Position numbers and translations under genes: made by a program. This document shows positions 8,413-17,745 of a DNA stretch of 64,000 nucleotides, in pieces (positions within the stretch are counted from its first letter, which is position 1; each line of letters opens with the position of its first letter). The DNA is from CAZAZQ01 sp964489705 (GTDB taxonomy: Bacteria > Zixibacteria > MSB-5A5 > GN15 > FEB-12). Location of the stretch: the NCBI GenBank assembly GCA_964489705.1, contig CAZAZQ010000003.1, positions 1 to 64,000 on the forward strand, given 5' to 3'. A model generated the notes under the pieces. The model made no database searches. It had not been told where the DNA came from and was given only the letters and a program-made list of their open reading frames with translations.

Positions 8413-9147
8413 TTAAGCGGAGAGGTTGTCCAGTCCGACCAGTCCTTTCAAATGAGCGACTTCCTTCTCGGTGAGAAACCGCCATTTCCCGGGAAGAAGC
8501 CCTTGGACGCTGATACCACCGAACTCCACCCGCCGCAAGCTCTTGACCGGATGTCCCACCGCTTTGCACAGTTGCTTGATTTCCCGCTTGCGTCCTTCGT
8601 TCATGGTAAGCCGAATGCGGGTATTTCCTTTTTTGTAACGAATGACCTCCACCTCGGCTCGACCGATGGCGCCGTCTTCCAGACGAATGCCGCGGCGAAT
8701 CCTCATCGCGTCGGCGCGGCGGAAGATGCCGCTGACGGTGGCTTCGTAGATTTTCTTTACATTGTATCGCGGGTGAGCCAAGCGGTAAGTTAAGTCACCG
8801 TCGTTACACAGAATTATCACTCCCTCGGTATCGAAATCCAGCCGCCCCACCGGATATACCCGTTGGGGGAGAGTTTTCAGGTAATAGAGCACGGTTTTCC
8901 GGCGAAAAGGGTCGTGTAACGTCGTCATAACATGGCGCGGTTTGTTCAAGACGACATAAACTTTTTCCGTTACAGGAGTAACCTCGGTGCCGTCGACTTT
9001 GACGACATCCTTTTCCTCATCGACTATCGTTCCTATTTCCTCGACCGTGTGGTCGTTAATGGTTACCCGCCCTTCTTCCACCAGCTTTTGCGCTCCTCGG
9101 CGGGATGTAACTCCACACAGAGATAAGTACTTACTCAGTCTAATCAA
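8413..9147 (-). CDS. rluB: RluB/RsuA-family 23S/16S rRNA pseudouridine synthase
   Basis: The 244-residue product has an N-terminal S4 RNA-binding domain (about 1-60, beginning IRLSKYLSLCGVTSRRGAQK) and a pseudouridine synthase domain with the active-site motif GRLDFDTEG, where the first Asp is the catalytic residue. It isomerises a uridine in ribosomal RNA. Its place downstream of scpA-scpB is the classic arrangement seen in many phyla and favours RluB over RsuA or RluE/F. The start is a TTG with AGGAG about 10 bases upstream; no ATG is available nearby. Confidence 0.88.
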   Translation of the reverse strand: MIRLSKYLSLCGVTSRRGAQKLVEEGRVTINDHTVEEIGTIVDEEKDVVKVDGTEVTPVTEKVYVVLNKPRHVMTTLHDPFRRKTVLYYLKTLPQRVYPVGRLDFDTEGVIILCNDGDLTYRLAHPRYNVKKIYEATVSGIFRRADAMRIRRGIRLEDGAIGRAEVEVIRYKKGNTRIRLTMNEGRKREIKQLCKAVGHPVKSLRRVEFGGISVQGLLPGKWRFLTEKEVAHLKGLVGLDNLSA

Positions 9148-9249
9148 AATGCACTACTCCTGACTTTGAAAAAGCCTTCTTTTCTCTTTGCGGCGGTAAT
9201 ATATACGAATTTGCAAAAATAAAAACCCCCCTGAGACATTTTTTTCCTC

Positions 9250-10071
9250 TTAGCCCTCTTTTTCCCTTTCCTGTCCGCTGGTAGCCATTTCTTCTTGGTG
9301 CTGCCCCGGTTCCCCATCGAAAGGAACCTCCCCGCCTTTTGAAAATACGGGGTCAGAAGTAGTATCGGAAGATTTTGAATTTTCTTCGGTGCTCTCCGGC
9401 TCTAAAACAACCGGCTGTCCCGAGAGGTCGTCTATTTCGATAGTCCGATTGGGGTTATACGTCCCGTCGGCGATATTCAACTTCATCCCTGCCATATCTG
9501 CCTGTTCCAGTTCCAGTTCGGTTTGAGTTTTCGGTTCCTTGGAGGAGAGGAGCTCTTCGATTTCCGACATTTTGGGCAGATCTTCCAAGCTGTTCAAGCC
9601 GAAAAACTTCAAAAACTCGTTGGTTGTCCCATACTGCAACGGCTTGCCGACCGTTTTCGCTCTCCCCTTAATGGTAATCAGCTTCTTTTCCAGCAGATTG
9701 TGCACCACGCCGTCCGACGCCACGCCGCGGATGTGCTCAATTTCCGCCCGGGTAACCGGCTGGCGGTACGCTACAATCGCTAAGGTTTCCAATGCCGCCC
9801 GCGTAAGGCGCATTTTCCGCCTCCGGGTGAAAAGCTCTTCGACGTAGCTGGTAAATTCCGGGATAATGTAGAACTGGTATCCTCCGGCTAATTCCCGGAT
9901 ACGATATGACGCCGCCGCTTCCATATAGCGGTTGTTCAGCTCCGCCACCGCTTGGGCGACTTTGGCAGGGGTCATTCCTTCTATCACTTCGGCGATTTTC
10001 CGGGCTTCCAACGGTTCCGGAGAGGCAAGAATCAATGCCTCGACGACTGAATTGCGAACTCCGTTTTGCAT
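9250..10071 (-). CDS. scpB: Segregation and condensation protein B
   Basis: ScpB is the winged-helix (kite) partner of ScpA in the bacterial SMC-ScpAB condensin. The conserved core is visible in residues 5-185 (VEALILASPEPLEARKIAEV at the start, then ETLAIVAYRQPVTRAEIEHI and the GRAKTVGKPLQYGTTNEFLK region). The remaining 85 or so residues are an acidic, low-complexity tail (for example STEENSKSSDTTSD), longer than in most ScpB proteins. The scpA stop is 4 bases upstream, so the pair is translated from one message. Confidence 0.92.
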   Translation of the reverse strand: MQNGVRNSVVEALILASPEPLEARKIAEVIEGMTPAKVAQAVAELNNRYMEAAASYRIRELAGGYQFYIIPEFTSYVEELFTRRRKMRLTRAALETLAIVAYRQPVTRAEIEHIRGVASDGVVHNLLEKKLITIKGRAKTVGKPLQYGTTNEFLKFFGLNSLEDLPKMSEIEELLSSKEPKTQTELELEQADMAGMKLNIADGTYNPNRTIEIDDLSGQPVVLEPESTEENSKSSDTTSDPVFSKGGEVPFDGEPGQHQEEMATSGQEREKEG

Positions 10072-10075
10072 ATTC

Positions 10076-10876
10076 TTAGACAGTCATTTCCTTTGGGGTT
10101 TCTGAAAGATCGATAATGTCAAGTTCCTGGCGTTCCCGCTCGAACGCTTCCCCCCGATACACCCGCAACTCGGCATAAGGCCGGGACTGGTACATGGAAA
10201 TCCACCGCGTCCGCGCCAACTCCAGCAGGGCGATAAACGTTACCACCGCGACGATTTTGGTCGGAATGTCGGCGAACAGCTCGTGGAACGTGTAGAACTC
10301 TTTTTGCTTCAGACAGGTGACAATATATTTCATCCGGTCTTCAATAGACACTTCATCGGGAGTAATCTGGTGCACCGCCTCATCTCGGCGAGCGGAGATA
10401 ACTTCTTTGAACGCCGTCAGCAGGTCAAACAAATCGGTATCCGGCAGCCAATCGGTTTTCCCTTGGATTTTTCCGACTGGAGACGGGGGAATGTAGTTGC
10501 GTTCTTCGAGAAGAGCCTTCTCGCGGAGAATTTCTCCGGCTTCCTTGTACTTTTTGTACTCAATCAACGCCCAGATGAGCTCTTCGCGAGGATCCGGCTC
10601 GTCGGCATCTTTTTCCCCTCGCGGCAACAGCATTCGGGTTTTAATCCGAATGAGAGTCGCCGCCATGAGGATAAATTCGCCGGCGACTTCGAGGTTGAGC
10701 GAGGTCATCAGTTCTACGTACTTCAAATACTGGCTGGTAATCCGGGCGATGGGAATGTCGTAAATATCGACTTCTTCTTTTTTGATGAGATAGAGCAATA
10801 AATCCAGGGGACCCTGGAACACCGACAAGTCCACCCGGTAATCGCCGTTGTTTGGTTCTGCGTTGTGCATGTTCAT
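10076..10876 (-). CDS. scpA: Segregation and condensation protein A
   Basis: ScpA is the kleisin that bridges the SMC heads. The N-terminal helical domain begins with the family signature YRVDLSVFQGPLDLLLYLIK and IYDIPIARITSQYL; the C-terminal winged helix holds IVAVVTFIALLELARTRWIS. At 266 residues it is of normal length. It sits 6 bases after trpS and 4 before scpB, giving a trpS-scpA-scpB-rluB order also seen in other phyla. SMC itself is not in the window. Confidence 0.93.
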   Translation of the reverse strand: MNMHNAEPNNGDYRVDLSVFQGPLDLLLYLIKKEEVDIYDIPIARITSQYLKYVELMTSLNLEVAGEFILMAATLIRIKTRMLLPRGEKDADEPDPREELIWALIEYKKYKEAGEILREKALLEERNYIPPSPVGKIQGKTDWLPDTDLFDLLTAFKEVISARRDEAVHQITPDEVSIEDRMKYIVTCLKQKEFYTFHELFADIPTKIVAVVTFIALLELARTRWISMYQSRPYAELRVYRGEAFERERQELDIIDLSETPKEMTV

Positions 10877-10882
10877 CGTTGC

Positions 10883-11908
10883 CTACCCACGGTAATTCAT
10901 TTTCATAGCGGCGCGGACCCGTTCCATTACCCGTTGCGCTTGGTTTCGCGCCCGCTCGGCTCCGGTCTGCAAGACGTCCCACACGTAGTCGGGGGTCTTC
11001 AGCAACTCGGCGCGTTTCTCGCGAATCGGAGCTAAAGCGCGGTTAAGATTGGCACTCAACCGCATTTTACAGTCCACGCATCCCAGCTCCCCGGTACGGC
11101 AATGGGGAGCTATCTCCTCATCGACTCCGGGGGTGTAAATCCGGTGCAAAAGAAAGATAGGACATCCCTCGGGATGACCGGGGTCGCCTTTGTGTATCTT
11201 CTCCGGATCGGTATAAAATCCTTTTATTCGCTTTTCCGTTTGTTTTTCCGTGTATTCGATAGGGATATGGTTGTTGTACGACTTTGACATTTTCCGGTTG
11301 TCGGAGCCGAGAATCAACGGAATCTCGGTCAGAAGCGCTTCCGGTTCGTTGAACACTTTTTTGTAGAGGCTGTTGAACCGCTTTGCCAAGTCGTTTGCCA
11401 GCCAGATATGTTTTTCCTGGTCTTTGCCGACCGGCACCTTGTGAGCGTTGTACAGACAGATATCCGCCGCCTGCAACACCGGATACCCCAGAAAACCGTA
11501 CGAATCGAGGTGTTCTTTCTTTTCCATGTAAGTGGGCAATCGAGTCAACGTCGGAACAGTTATCAACATCGAGAAAAGCAGATGCAACTCGGCATGTTCT
11601 TTCACTTCCGATTGGATGAAAATAGCGCATTTCTCCGGATCCAGCCCCGCTGCCAGAAAATCGACCGCCATGTAAAAGATGTTGTTCTTCAAGACCTTGG
11701 GGTTCTTGTACTCCGCCGTCAAGGCATGCCAATCGACAATGCACAAGTACATCCAATACTTGTCCTGCAACCGCACCCAGTTCCGCAGCGCCCCCTCGAG
11801 GTTCCCGATATGGAGCGAGCCGGTGGGCTGCATGCCGGAGAGAATTATCTCCTTGCGAGGAGCCGACTTCCCCGATGATGAGTCTTTGTGCTTTGTCGTA
11901 TCGCTCAT
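10883..11908 (-). CDS. trpS: Tryptophanyl-tRNA synthetase
   Basis: A 341-residue class I synthetase with the HIGH-type motif PTGSLHIGN near residue 28 and the KMSKS loop. The dimeric bacterial TrpS length is about 330, so it is full length, with a short hydrophilic N-terminal extension (about 17 residues before KEIILSGMQPTG). A Cys-containing stretch, HCRTGELGCVDCK, lies at about residue 270. It charges tRNA-Trp and is the first gene of the trpS-scpA-scpB-rluB unit. GGAT lies just before the ATG. Confidence 0.95.
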   Translation of the reverse strand: MSDTTKHKDSSSGKSAPRKEIILSGMQPTGSLHIGNLEGALRNWVRLQDKYWMYLCIVDWHALTAEYKNPKVLKNNIFYMAVDFLAAGLDPEKCAIFIQSEVKEHAELHLLFSMLITVPTLTRLPTYMEKKEHLDSYGFLGYPVLQAADICLYNAHKVPVGKDQEKHIWLANDLAKRFNSLYKKVFNEPEALLTEIPLILGSDNRKMSKSYNNHIPIEYTEKQTEKRIKGFYTDPEKIHKGDPGHPEGCPIFLLHRIYTPGVDEEIAPHCRTGELGCVDCKMRLSANLNRALAPIREKRAELLKTPDYVWDVLQTGAERARNQAQRVMERVRAAMKMNYRG

Positions 11909-11920
11909 ATATCCTTTAAC

Positions 11921-11965
11921 AAACGCTTTTTTTAAGCGTTCACCTTAACAATTATACCGGTATAA
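11921..11965 (-). promoter_or_regulatory. trpS upstream region: -10 box, palindrome and hairpin
   Basis: On the minus strand a TATAAT box (11951-11956) lies about 42 bases before trpS. It overlaps a perfect 14-base palindrome TTATACCGGTATAA (11952-11965), which could be an operator. A hairpin AACGCTT/AAGCGTT follows within the leader. No good -35 box is visible. Regulatory meaning is inference. Confidence 0.35.
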
Positions 11966-12086
11966 ATCAATTAAAACTTTTTTAATTTTTTAGGCAATAC
12001 GGCTCATTCTCCCTCTTCTCTCCGGATGGGAAAAGTGATGGAAGCTTCATTGTTTGTTGTTGCTTCCCGCGGGGGAATCGGTTTAG

Positions 12087-14039
12087 TTGAAAGCGATGAA
12101 ATATATTCGGACGCTGTTGATACTGCTGGTATTTTCCATGCCAACGTACGCTCAGGATAGCTCTTCCCTTTCACCGGAGCGGTTCGGCTTGGAGCATCTC
12201 ATGGAATATCTGGGCATGAAGCCGGATGACATCGGCTTTCGCTCCGACTACACCGAACCGGACTCGTTCCGTCTGAAAATTGTTGCCGACCTGATGCAAC
12301 AACCGCTCGGCATGATAGAGTACACCGAAACCTTGAAGGATGCTCACGTCAAAGGGCAGCCGGAGATTATCGCCGGTATTTTGTTTCAAGACCTCAAAGG
12401 CGAATATCAAACCAGCCGCAGCCGTCCGTATCAACCGGAAATAGAAGAAATCCAGCGGGCGTATAATCTTTACTATACCGACGTCGCTTTCAATCAACTT
12501 TTGACCAAGGCGGCGATGTTCCTCGATGTTGTTTTCCCCAAATCCACAGAAAAATCATTTGCCCGTCTCAGTAAAGCACAACGGAAGTTCCTCAGGAATG
12601 AGTTCAAAGAGTTGATTGTCATGAGCGAGGAGGAAGAGTTTCTCTCTGTCGAAGCGATGGACTCGCTGGAAAAAGTCGAAGAGGGCTATGCCGACGAGTT
12701 CGTGAAATTCGGGTTGAATATCGACAAAGATCCCACCGTTTCGGCAGGCATCGATTGTCTCCGCCAGTTGATGGTGGAAATCCGACAGTTGCAAAAGCGC
12801 TTGCAGTCGGGTGAGATTTCCGCCGCGCAATTGATTGAGGGGATAGGATACCTCCCCGGCAATGCCGACCGAGAGTCGTACCTCGGCAAACAATCCGGCT
12901 GGAAAATCGGCGGCGCCGGTAATGACTACTACGACGGCGACTACCGCTTTATTCTCGACCTCGGCGGGGACGATGTTTACCACCTCTCGTATAACCCCGC
13001 TCGTCCCCACGGCGTGATTATCATTGACCTTTCCGGAGACGATTTCTACCAGGCGGAAACGGACTTCGCTTTGGGCTCGGGTTGTTTCTCTACCGGTATG
13101 CTGTTGGATTTCGACGGCGACGACCGATACGATGCCAAATCGTTCGGTTTGGGATCGGGGTATTTCGGTTTTGGGATTCTTTACGATGCTGCCGGGGATG
13201 ACCGCTACGACGGCGACACTCACATCCAAGGAGCCGGAACCTTCGGGCTGGGATTGCTCATCGACGAAGGAGGGAGGGACATTTACAACGGTGCCGTCTA
13301 CTGCCAAGGGTTCGGCTTTATCGAAGGCATCGGCGTTATCTATGACCTTGACGGTTCCGACAGCTACTATGCGGGCGGAAAGTACAAAGACATCTTACGC
13401 TATGAAGACCATTATCTTTCCCTTTCCCAAGGGTTCGGCTACGGGCTGAGACCGTGGATGTCGGGGGGCATCGGCGCCATTATCGACTTGAAGGGGAACG
13501 ACAGCTACTATTCGGATATCTTTGGGCAAGGCGCCAGCTACTGGTGGGCACTGGGGATTTTGTACGACTCCAGCGGCAATGACAATTATCAATCGTTCCA
13601 ATACGCCCAGGGCTCGGCGACGCATATGACGCTGGGCATTCTCATTGACGAGCAGGGCTCCGACGTCTACTTCGGAAAAGGATTGATGCACGGCTGCGGA
13701 CATGACTACTCGTGCGGCATGTTGATTGACCGTCAGGGGAATGACACCTATACCGCTTACGATTTATCCCAGGGTGCCGGTTCCGCCAATGGGGCGGGAG
13801 TGCTTATTGATGTCGATGGCAATGATCGGTACTTTGTCAAGAGTCTCAAGAATACCCAGGGATACGGCAACCCGCGGCGCGATTTCGGTTCCATTGGACT
13901 TTTTATCGACCTCGGCGGCGCCGATCAGTACGACGGTAACGGCAGGGATAATTTTTACTGGCAGACCCCGTCCAAGTGGGGAGGGGGGATGGATATCGAA
14001 CTGAACCCGCCGCCCGACAGCACCGGGGGAGAACAATGA
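12087..14039 (+). CDS. Exported protein with Asp/Gly-rich repeats, probable beta-solenoid
   Basis: A 650-residue product with a signal peptide (LLILLVFSMPTYAQ). Residues about 20-270 are helical and charged. From about 275 to the end there are about 11 repeats of about 25 residues with the pattern G-x-G-I-L-x-D-x-x-G-x-D-x-Y followed by QGxG, for example LGILYDSSGNDNYQSFQYAQ. The regular Asp/Gly spacing and glycine-rich turns suggest a beta-helix that may bind calcium, somewhat like RTX repeats but with a different consensus. Start is TTG at 12087 or ATG at 12096. It overlaps the next gene by 4 bases (ATGA), so a HEAT-repeat protein is co-translated. Function unknown. Confidence 0.75.
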   Translation: MKAMKYIRTLLILLVFSMPTYAQDSSSLSPERFGLEHLMEYLGMKPDDIGFRSDYTEPDSFRLKIVADLMQQPLGMIEYTETLKDAHVKGQPEIIAGILFQDLKGEYQTSRSRPYQPEIEEIQRAYNLYYTDVAFNQLLTKAAMFLDVVFPKSTEKSFARLSKAQRKFLRNEFKELIVMSEEEEFLSVEAMDSLEKVEEGYADEFVKFGLNIDKDPTVSAGIDCLRQLMVEIRQLQKRLQSGEISAAQLIEGIGYLPGNADRESYLGKQSGWKIGGAGNDYYDGDYRFILDLGGDDVYHLSYNPARPHGVIIIDLSGDDFYQAETDFALGSGCFSTGMLLDFDGDDRYDAKSFGLGSGYFGFGILYDAAGDDRYDGDTHIQGAGTFGLGLLIDEGGRDIYNGAVYCQGFGFIEGIGVIYDLDGSDSYYAGGKYKDILRYEDHYLSLSQGFGYGLRPWMSGGIGAIIDLKGNDSYYSDIFGQGASYWWALGILYDSSGNDNYQSFQYAQGSATHMTLGILIDEQGSDVYFGKGLMHGCGHDYSCGMLIDRQGNDTYTAYDLSQGAGSANGAGVLIDVDGNDRYFVKSLKNTQGYGNPRRDFGSIGLFIDLGGADQYDGNGRDNFYWQTPSKWGGGMDIELNPPPDSTGGEQ

Positions 14040-14983
14040 AGCGGATGACCTTGATATTTGTCTTACTGACGGGCGGGGTACTCTTTATCCTTCCTCACGC
14101 TGTTTCCGTCCCGATCAATCCCGACCTGAAACGGAAAGTCGACTCGTTGTTTGTCATCGCCTCTTCTGGAGAGGTGAAATACCGCGACCTGGTGGAACCC
14201 GCCAAGGACTCCATCGCGGCACTGGGTGCGGAGGTAACTCCCATTCTGATAGACAAATTCACCACCAAGTCGGCGCGGGAACGCTGGACGATTATCAAGA
14301 TATTGAAAAAAATCGGCTCGCCTGCCGTTCCTTATCTTGTCTCGGCGTTGAAACGGCTGGACGGCTTGGTCGTCCAACGGGTCTGCTGGGCACTGGGCGA
14401 CATCAGGGATACCGCCGCCGTCGAGCCGTTGCTGGGAGTGACGAGTCATTCCCGCTGGCAGGTCCGCGATCAGGCAATAGGAGCATTGGGCAAAATCGGC
14501 GACAGCCGCGCCGATGATGCCGTCATGCTCGCTTTAGCCGATCCCATCGGGCAGGTGCGCAAATCGGCGGTTGTCGCCTGCGGTAAACTGAAAATTGAGC
14601 GTTCCGTCGAGGCGTTGGTTCACACGCTGGGAGACCCATTTTACGGTGCCCGCCTGTCGGCGGTCGACGCCTTGCTGAAAATGGATACGGCAATCGTGCT
14701 CAAAGTGGTGGCTGACTCTCTCAATTCAGCAAACAAGTTGGTCGGTCATCTCGGTTGCCGGGTGCTGGGGGCAATCGGTACCGACAGAGCCATTGAATTG
14801 TTGCTGGAACAGACGAAATCACCCGACCCATTCCGCCGCGCCCACGCTGCCGTGGCGCTTATCCATGCCGACCCGGAAGACAACTGCGGCTACTATAACC
14901 GACTGGTTGAACAGGAAACCGACCGGTTGACCAAGATGAAAATTCAATCGGCACATGCAACCGTCAGTCATGAGCGGCAATAA
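14036..14983 (+). CDS. Exported HEAT-repeat protein
   Basis: The ATG overlaps the stop of the previous gene (ATGA), so I use 14036 and not the upstream in-frame ATG at 13976. The product (315 residues) has an N-terminal signal peptide (LIFVLLTGGVLFILPHAVSV) and then HEAT/PBS-lyase-like helical repeats such as VQRVCWALGDIRDTAAVEPL and VRDQAIGALGKIGDSRADDA. Such solenoids bind other proteins. Tight coupling to the repeat-rich exported protein suggests that the two act together in the envelope (inference). It overlaps the start of the downstream nuclease gene. Confidence 0.8.
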   Translation: MKRMTLIFVLLTGGVLFILPHAVSVPINPDLKRKVDSLFVIASSGEVKYRDLVEPAKDSIAALGAEVTPILIDKFTTKSARERWTIIKILKKIGSPAVPYLVSALKRLDGLVVQRVCWALGDIRDTAAVEPLLGVTSHSRWQVRDQAIGALGKIGDSRADDAVMLALADPIGQVRKSAVVACGKLKIERSVEALVHTLGDPFYGARLSAVDALLKMDTAIVLKVVADSLNSANKLVGHLGCRVLGAIGTDRAIELLLEQTKSPDPFRRAHAAVALIHADPEDNCGYYNRLVEQETDRLTKMKIQSAHATVSHERQ

Positions 14984-16190
14984 CCTCCAAAGCAAGCTCA
15001 ACCGCTTCCAACAATTCATTGTCAAAGAATCGTCTCCACCCGCCACCGAGCCGCCGTATCATTACCGCCAGTTGGCGGACGCACTGGGCGGTGAGCTTGT
15101 CACCACTCCGGCTGGCGCGTACTGCCGGATAACCAGCCGGTACTCCTTCTCTTACCGGCATGGAAATTTCTCCCTACAGGATGTGATGCCGAAGGCTTCC
15201 CTTCCTCTTTCCGCTTTTACCAAGGACCACTGCGAGGAAAAGATTGAACCGGCTTCTTTGTTGTGCCTTGACACCGAGACTACCGGTTTGGGCGGAGCGG
15301 GAACGGTCGCCTTTCTGGTCGGTTGCGGCTTCTTGGTCGAGGATGGTTTCGTCATCCGCCAGTATCTTATCCCCGACTATTCGGACGAAGCCGCTATGCT
15401 GGAGGCGTTGATGGCGGATTTTGCTTCCCAACCGGTGGTGGTCAGCTACAACGGGAAAGCCTTCGATCTTCCTCTCTTGCTTGACCGAATGATAATCAAC
15501 CGGGTAACGCGGGAACTTCCGACACGGCACCATCTCGATTTGCTCCATCCGGTGCGGCGTCTTTTCCGGCGTCGGCTGGGGGATTGCAGTTTGAGCAACG
15601 TGGAACAGGAGCTGTTTGCTTTCCGTCGACCTAATGATATCCCCGGTTACCTCATCCCGTCGGTTTACTTCGATTGGCTAGCGGAACGTCGGACGGAGTT
15701 CCTCCCGGCAGTGGTCTCTCATAATCGGTGGGATATTCTGACCTTGTTTTTCTTGGTTTTCTTCCTTGCCCGGATCTTTCGCACCAAAGGGGAAACGCTC
15801 GAGGCAGTGGAGGATTTGTATTCCCTTTCCCGTATTTACGGTTTACGGAAAGCGAACGAGCAAGCCGTCGGCTTATATGAACGGATGCGTTCTCAGGTAC
15901 AGGAGCCCCTGGCACCCGAGGTGTTGCTTTTCCATGCCGATATTTTCAAGAAAATCGGCGCTTACGAAAAAGCGGTGGAGCTTTGGGAGTCTCTCGCCGA
16001 TTCGGATTCCCGGGAGGGGTTCCGGGCAAGTCTCGAGTTGGCAAAGTATTTCGAACACAAAGCAAAAAACATCCCTCACGCCTATCATTACGCCCGACTG
16101 GCGCAGAAACGGGCGCCTTCCGCTTCCAGCCATCACCGGCAGCTTCGCCACCGTTTGGCTCGATTACGGCGGAAAATGGGTCGGTCATAG
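14955..16190 (+). CDS. YprB-like ribonuclease H-fold exonuclease with TPR-like tail
   Basis: The 411-residue product holds an RNase_H_2/DEDD-type exonuclease domain (about residues 95-265). The first acidic motif is LLCLDTETTGLGGAGTVAFL, the second is VVVSYNGKAFDLPLLLDRM, and the last is VSHNRWDILTLFFL. This matches the YprB ribonuclease H-like family of predicted nucleases. The C-terminal 130 residues look like TPR helices (AVGLYERMRSQVQEPLAPEV). Start is ATG at 14955 or 14970; both overlap the end of the HEAT gene. The cytoplasmic nuclease seems functionally unrelated to the two exported proteins it follows. Confidence 0.82.
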   Translation: MQPSVMSGNNLQSKLNRFQQFIVKESSPPATEPPYHYRQLADALGGELVTTPAGAYCRITSRYSFSYRHGNFSLQDVMPKASLPLSAFTKDHCEEKIEPASLLCLDTETTGLGGAGTVAFLVGCGFLVEDGFVIRQYLIPDYSDEAAMLEALMADFASQPVVVSYNGKAFDLPLLLDRMIINRVTRELPTRHHLDLLHPVRRLFRRRLGDCSLSNVEQELFAFRRPNDIPGYLIPSVYFDWLAERRTEFLPAVVSHNRWDILTLFFLVFFLARIFRTKGETLEAVEDLYSLSRIYGLRKANEQAVGLYERMRSQVQEPLAPEVLLFHADIFKKIGAYEKAVELWESLADSDSREGFRASLELAKYFEHKAKNIPHAYHYARLAQKRAPSASSHHRQLRHRLARLRRKMGRS

Positions 16191-16403
16191 CGCCTCTTTC
16201 TCATTTGAAAAGAACAAGCCTCAAGCAAAAACCTCGCCGTCGGCAGAGCGATTTTAGCGGTAGTCCTACTTTTGTGCCGTGTGAAAAGAAAACGAATCGT
16301 GACACATAATGACACATTTTTCGCTTAAAGTTTCGTTTTCCGTCGAAATATCTAAAAATGCCCTCCTTTTTATCCGATACAAGGGAACAGGTAGTAAAAA
16401 TAC

Positions 16404-17711
16404 ATGAATTCAAGCCTGTTTCAAAAAATTCTGGACGAGCACGAGGAACTGTCATCGCTTCCTCAAACGCTGGTAGAAGTCCTCCGCGTGGTCAAAGACG
16501 AGGCGTCGTCGGCGCAGGATCTTGCCAACGTTCTGCGGCGCGATCCGCCGTTGACTGTTAAAATCCTGCGGGTGGTCAATTCGCCTTTTTACGGTGCCGG
16601 AAGGGAGATTACCTCGGTACGGCAGGCGGTGGTGACGTTGGGGATTCGGGCGGTGACAGCGGTGGCGTTGTCCACCTCGATATATGATTTCACGGATAAA
16701 TGGCACACATCTATTGACCGGATGCGCTTCTGGCGACATTCCTTGGAAGTTGCCGTAACCAGCCGGATGATAGCGGAAGCTATCGGCTATCCCGCCGCGG
16801 AGGAAGCGTTTGTCGCCGGTTTGATTCATGATATCGGGATGCTGGTGTTGGAGAAGTCGTTTTCCGAGGAGTACACAGCCATCCTGCGTCAAAGTCAAGC
16901 CAAGGAAGGACTGTTGCGAGCGGAAGAAGAGAAGTGGGGGACCAACCATGCGCGGGTCGGGCAATTCTTGCTGGAGCAATGGAATCTTCCCTCCGGTATT
17001 TGCGAGGCGGTCGGGCTGCACCATGACGAGTTCCAGAAAGGAGCCTCCTCTCCCGAGCTCCGCTTGCCGCAGATTATCGCTCTGGCGAATTTGCTCTCCC
17101 AGTTCAACGTCATTGAAACTCATCTCTGCTCGGTGGATATCCAGAAAAAAGAGCTGCTTGCCGAAAACCTCTCGCTGAAAGAAGCCAAGCTCCGACACAT
17201 TGAGGAAACTCACCTCACCCAGACGCTCGACGAAGCCAAGTTCTTAGAGATAAACATCGGCTCACACAGCGAACTGCTCAACGAAGCCAACCGGATGCTC
17301 TATTTGCAATATGGGACGGTGGAGAGCCTATTGCGGGAAAACCGCCAAATGCAGCAGCATCTGGCGCTGGCGAAACTCGACAAGGCGGCTCTCGACACTC
17401 TCAAGACCATCTCTGCCACCTTCAACCATTATATCAACAACGCCGTGGGTACTATCCTTGGCAGAGCCCAGTTGGTTGAGGTAGCCTTGAAGCGGGGGGA
17501 AATCATCGACCACGACGATTGCGTCGCCAAGTCGATGGGAATCATCATCAACGGTGTCAAGACCATCAAAGCGGTGGTGGAAGAGCTGACCAGGCTCTCC
17601 TCTTTCAAGACGACCGTCTACCACGACGAAACGTACATCATCGACATTGAGAACAAACTCAAAAAGAAGTTGCAGGACATCAACGTCGAGACGCCGGAAA
17701 TGACGCCGTAG
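16404..17711 (+). CDS. HDOD-domain signalling protein with a histidine-kinase-like dimerisation tail
   Basis: The 435-residue product starts with an HDOD domain (about 15-215: LPQTLVEVLRVVKDEASSAQ, then VAGLIHDIGM and AVGLHHDEF). A coiled-coil linker follows (about 225-320). The end (about 330-420) contains FNHYINNAVGTILGRAQLVE, which resembles the H-box of histidine-kinase dimerisation domains (compare the usual FxHEhNNPLxxIxG pattern). No ATPase domain follows. HDOD proteins act in c-di-GMP-linked and stress signalling; a phospho-accepting or purely dimerising tail is an inference. It is a single gene, convergent with the DUF4097-like gene. Confidence 0.83.
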   Translation: MNSSLFQKILDEHEELSSLPQTLVEVLRVVKDEASSAQDLANVLRRDPPLTVKILRVVNSPFYGAGREITSVRQAVVTLGIRAVTAVALSTSIYDFTDKWHTSIDRMRFWRHSLEVAVTSRMIAEAIGYPAAEEAFVAGLIHDIGMLVLEKSFSEEYTAILRQSQAKEGLLRAEEEKWGTNHARVGQFLLEQWNLPSGICEAVGLHHDEFQKGASSPELRLPQIIALANLLSQFNVIETHLCSVDIQKKELLAENLSLKEAKLRHIEETHLTQTLDEAKFLEINIGSHSELLNEANRMLYLQYGTVESLLRENRQMQQHLALAKLDKAALDTLKTISATFNHYINNAVGTILGRAQLVEVALKRGEIIDHDDCVAKSMGIIINGVKTIKAVVEELTRLSSFKTTVYHDETYIIDIENKLKKKLQDINVETPEMTP

Positions 17712-17745
17712 CTCTCCGGCAAGAAAGACATCATCCTCTCTTCGG

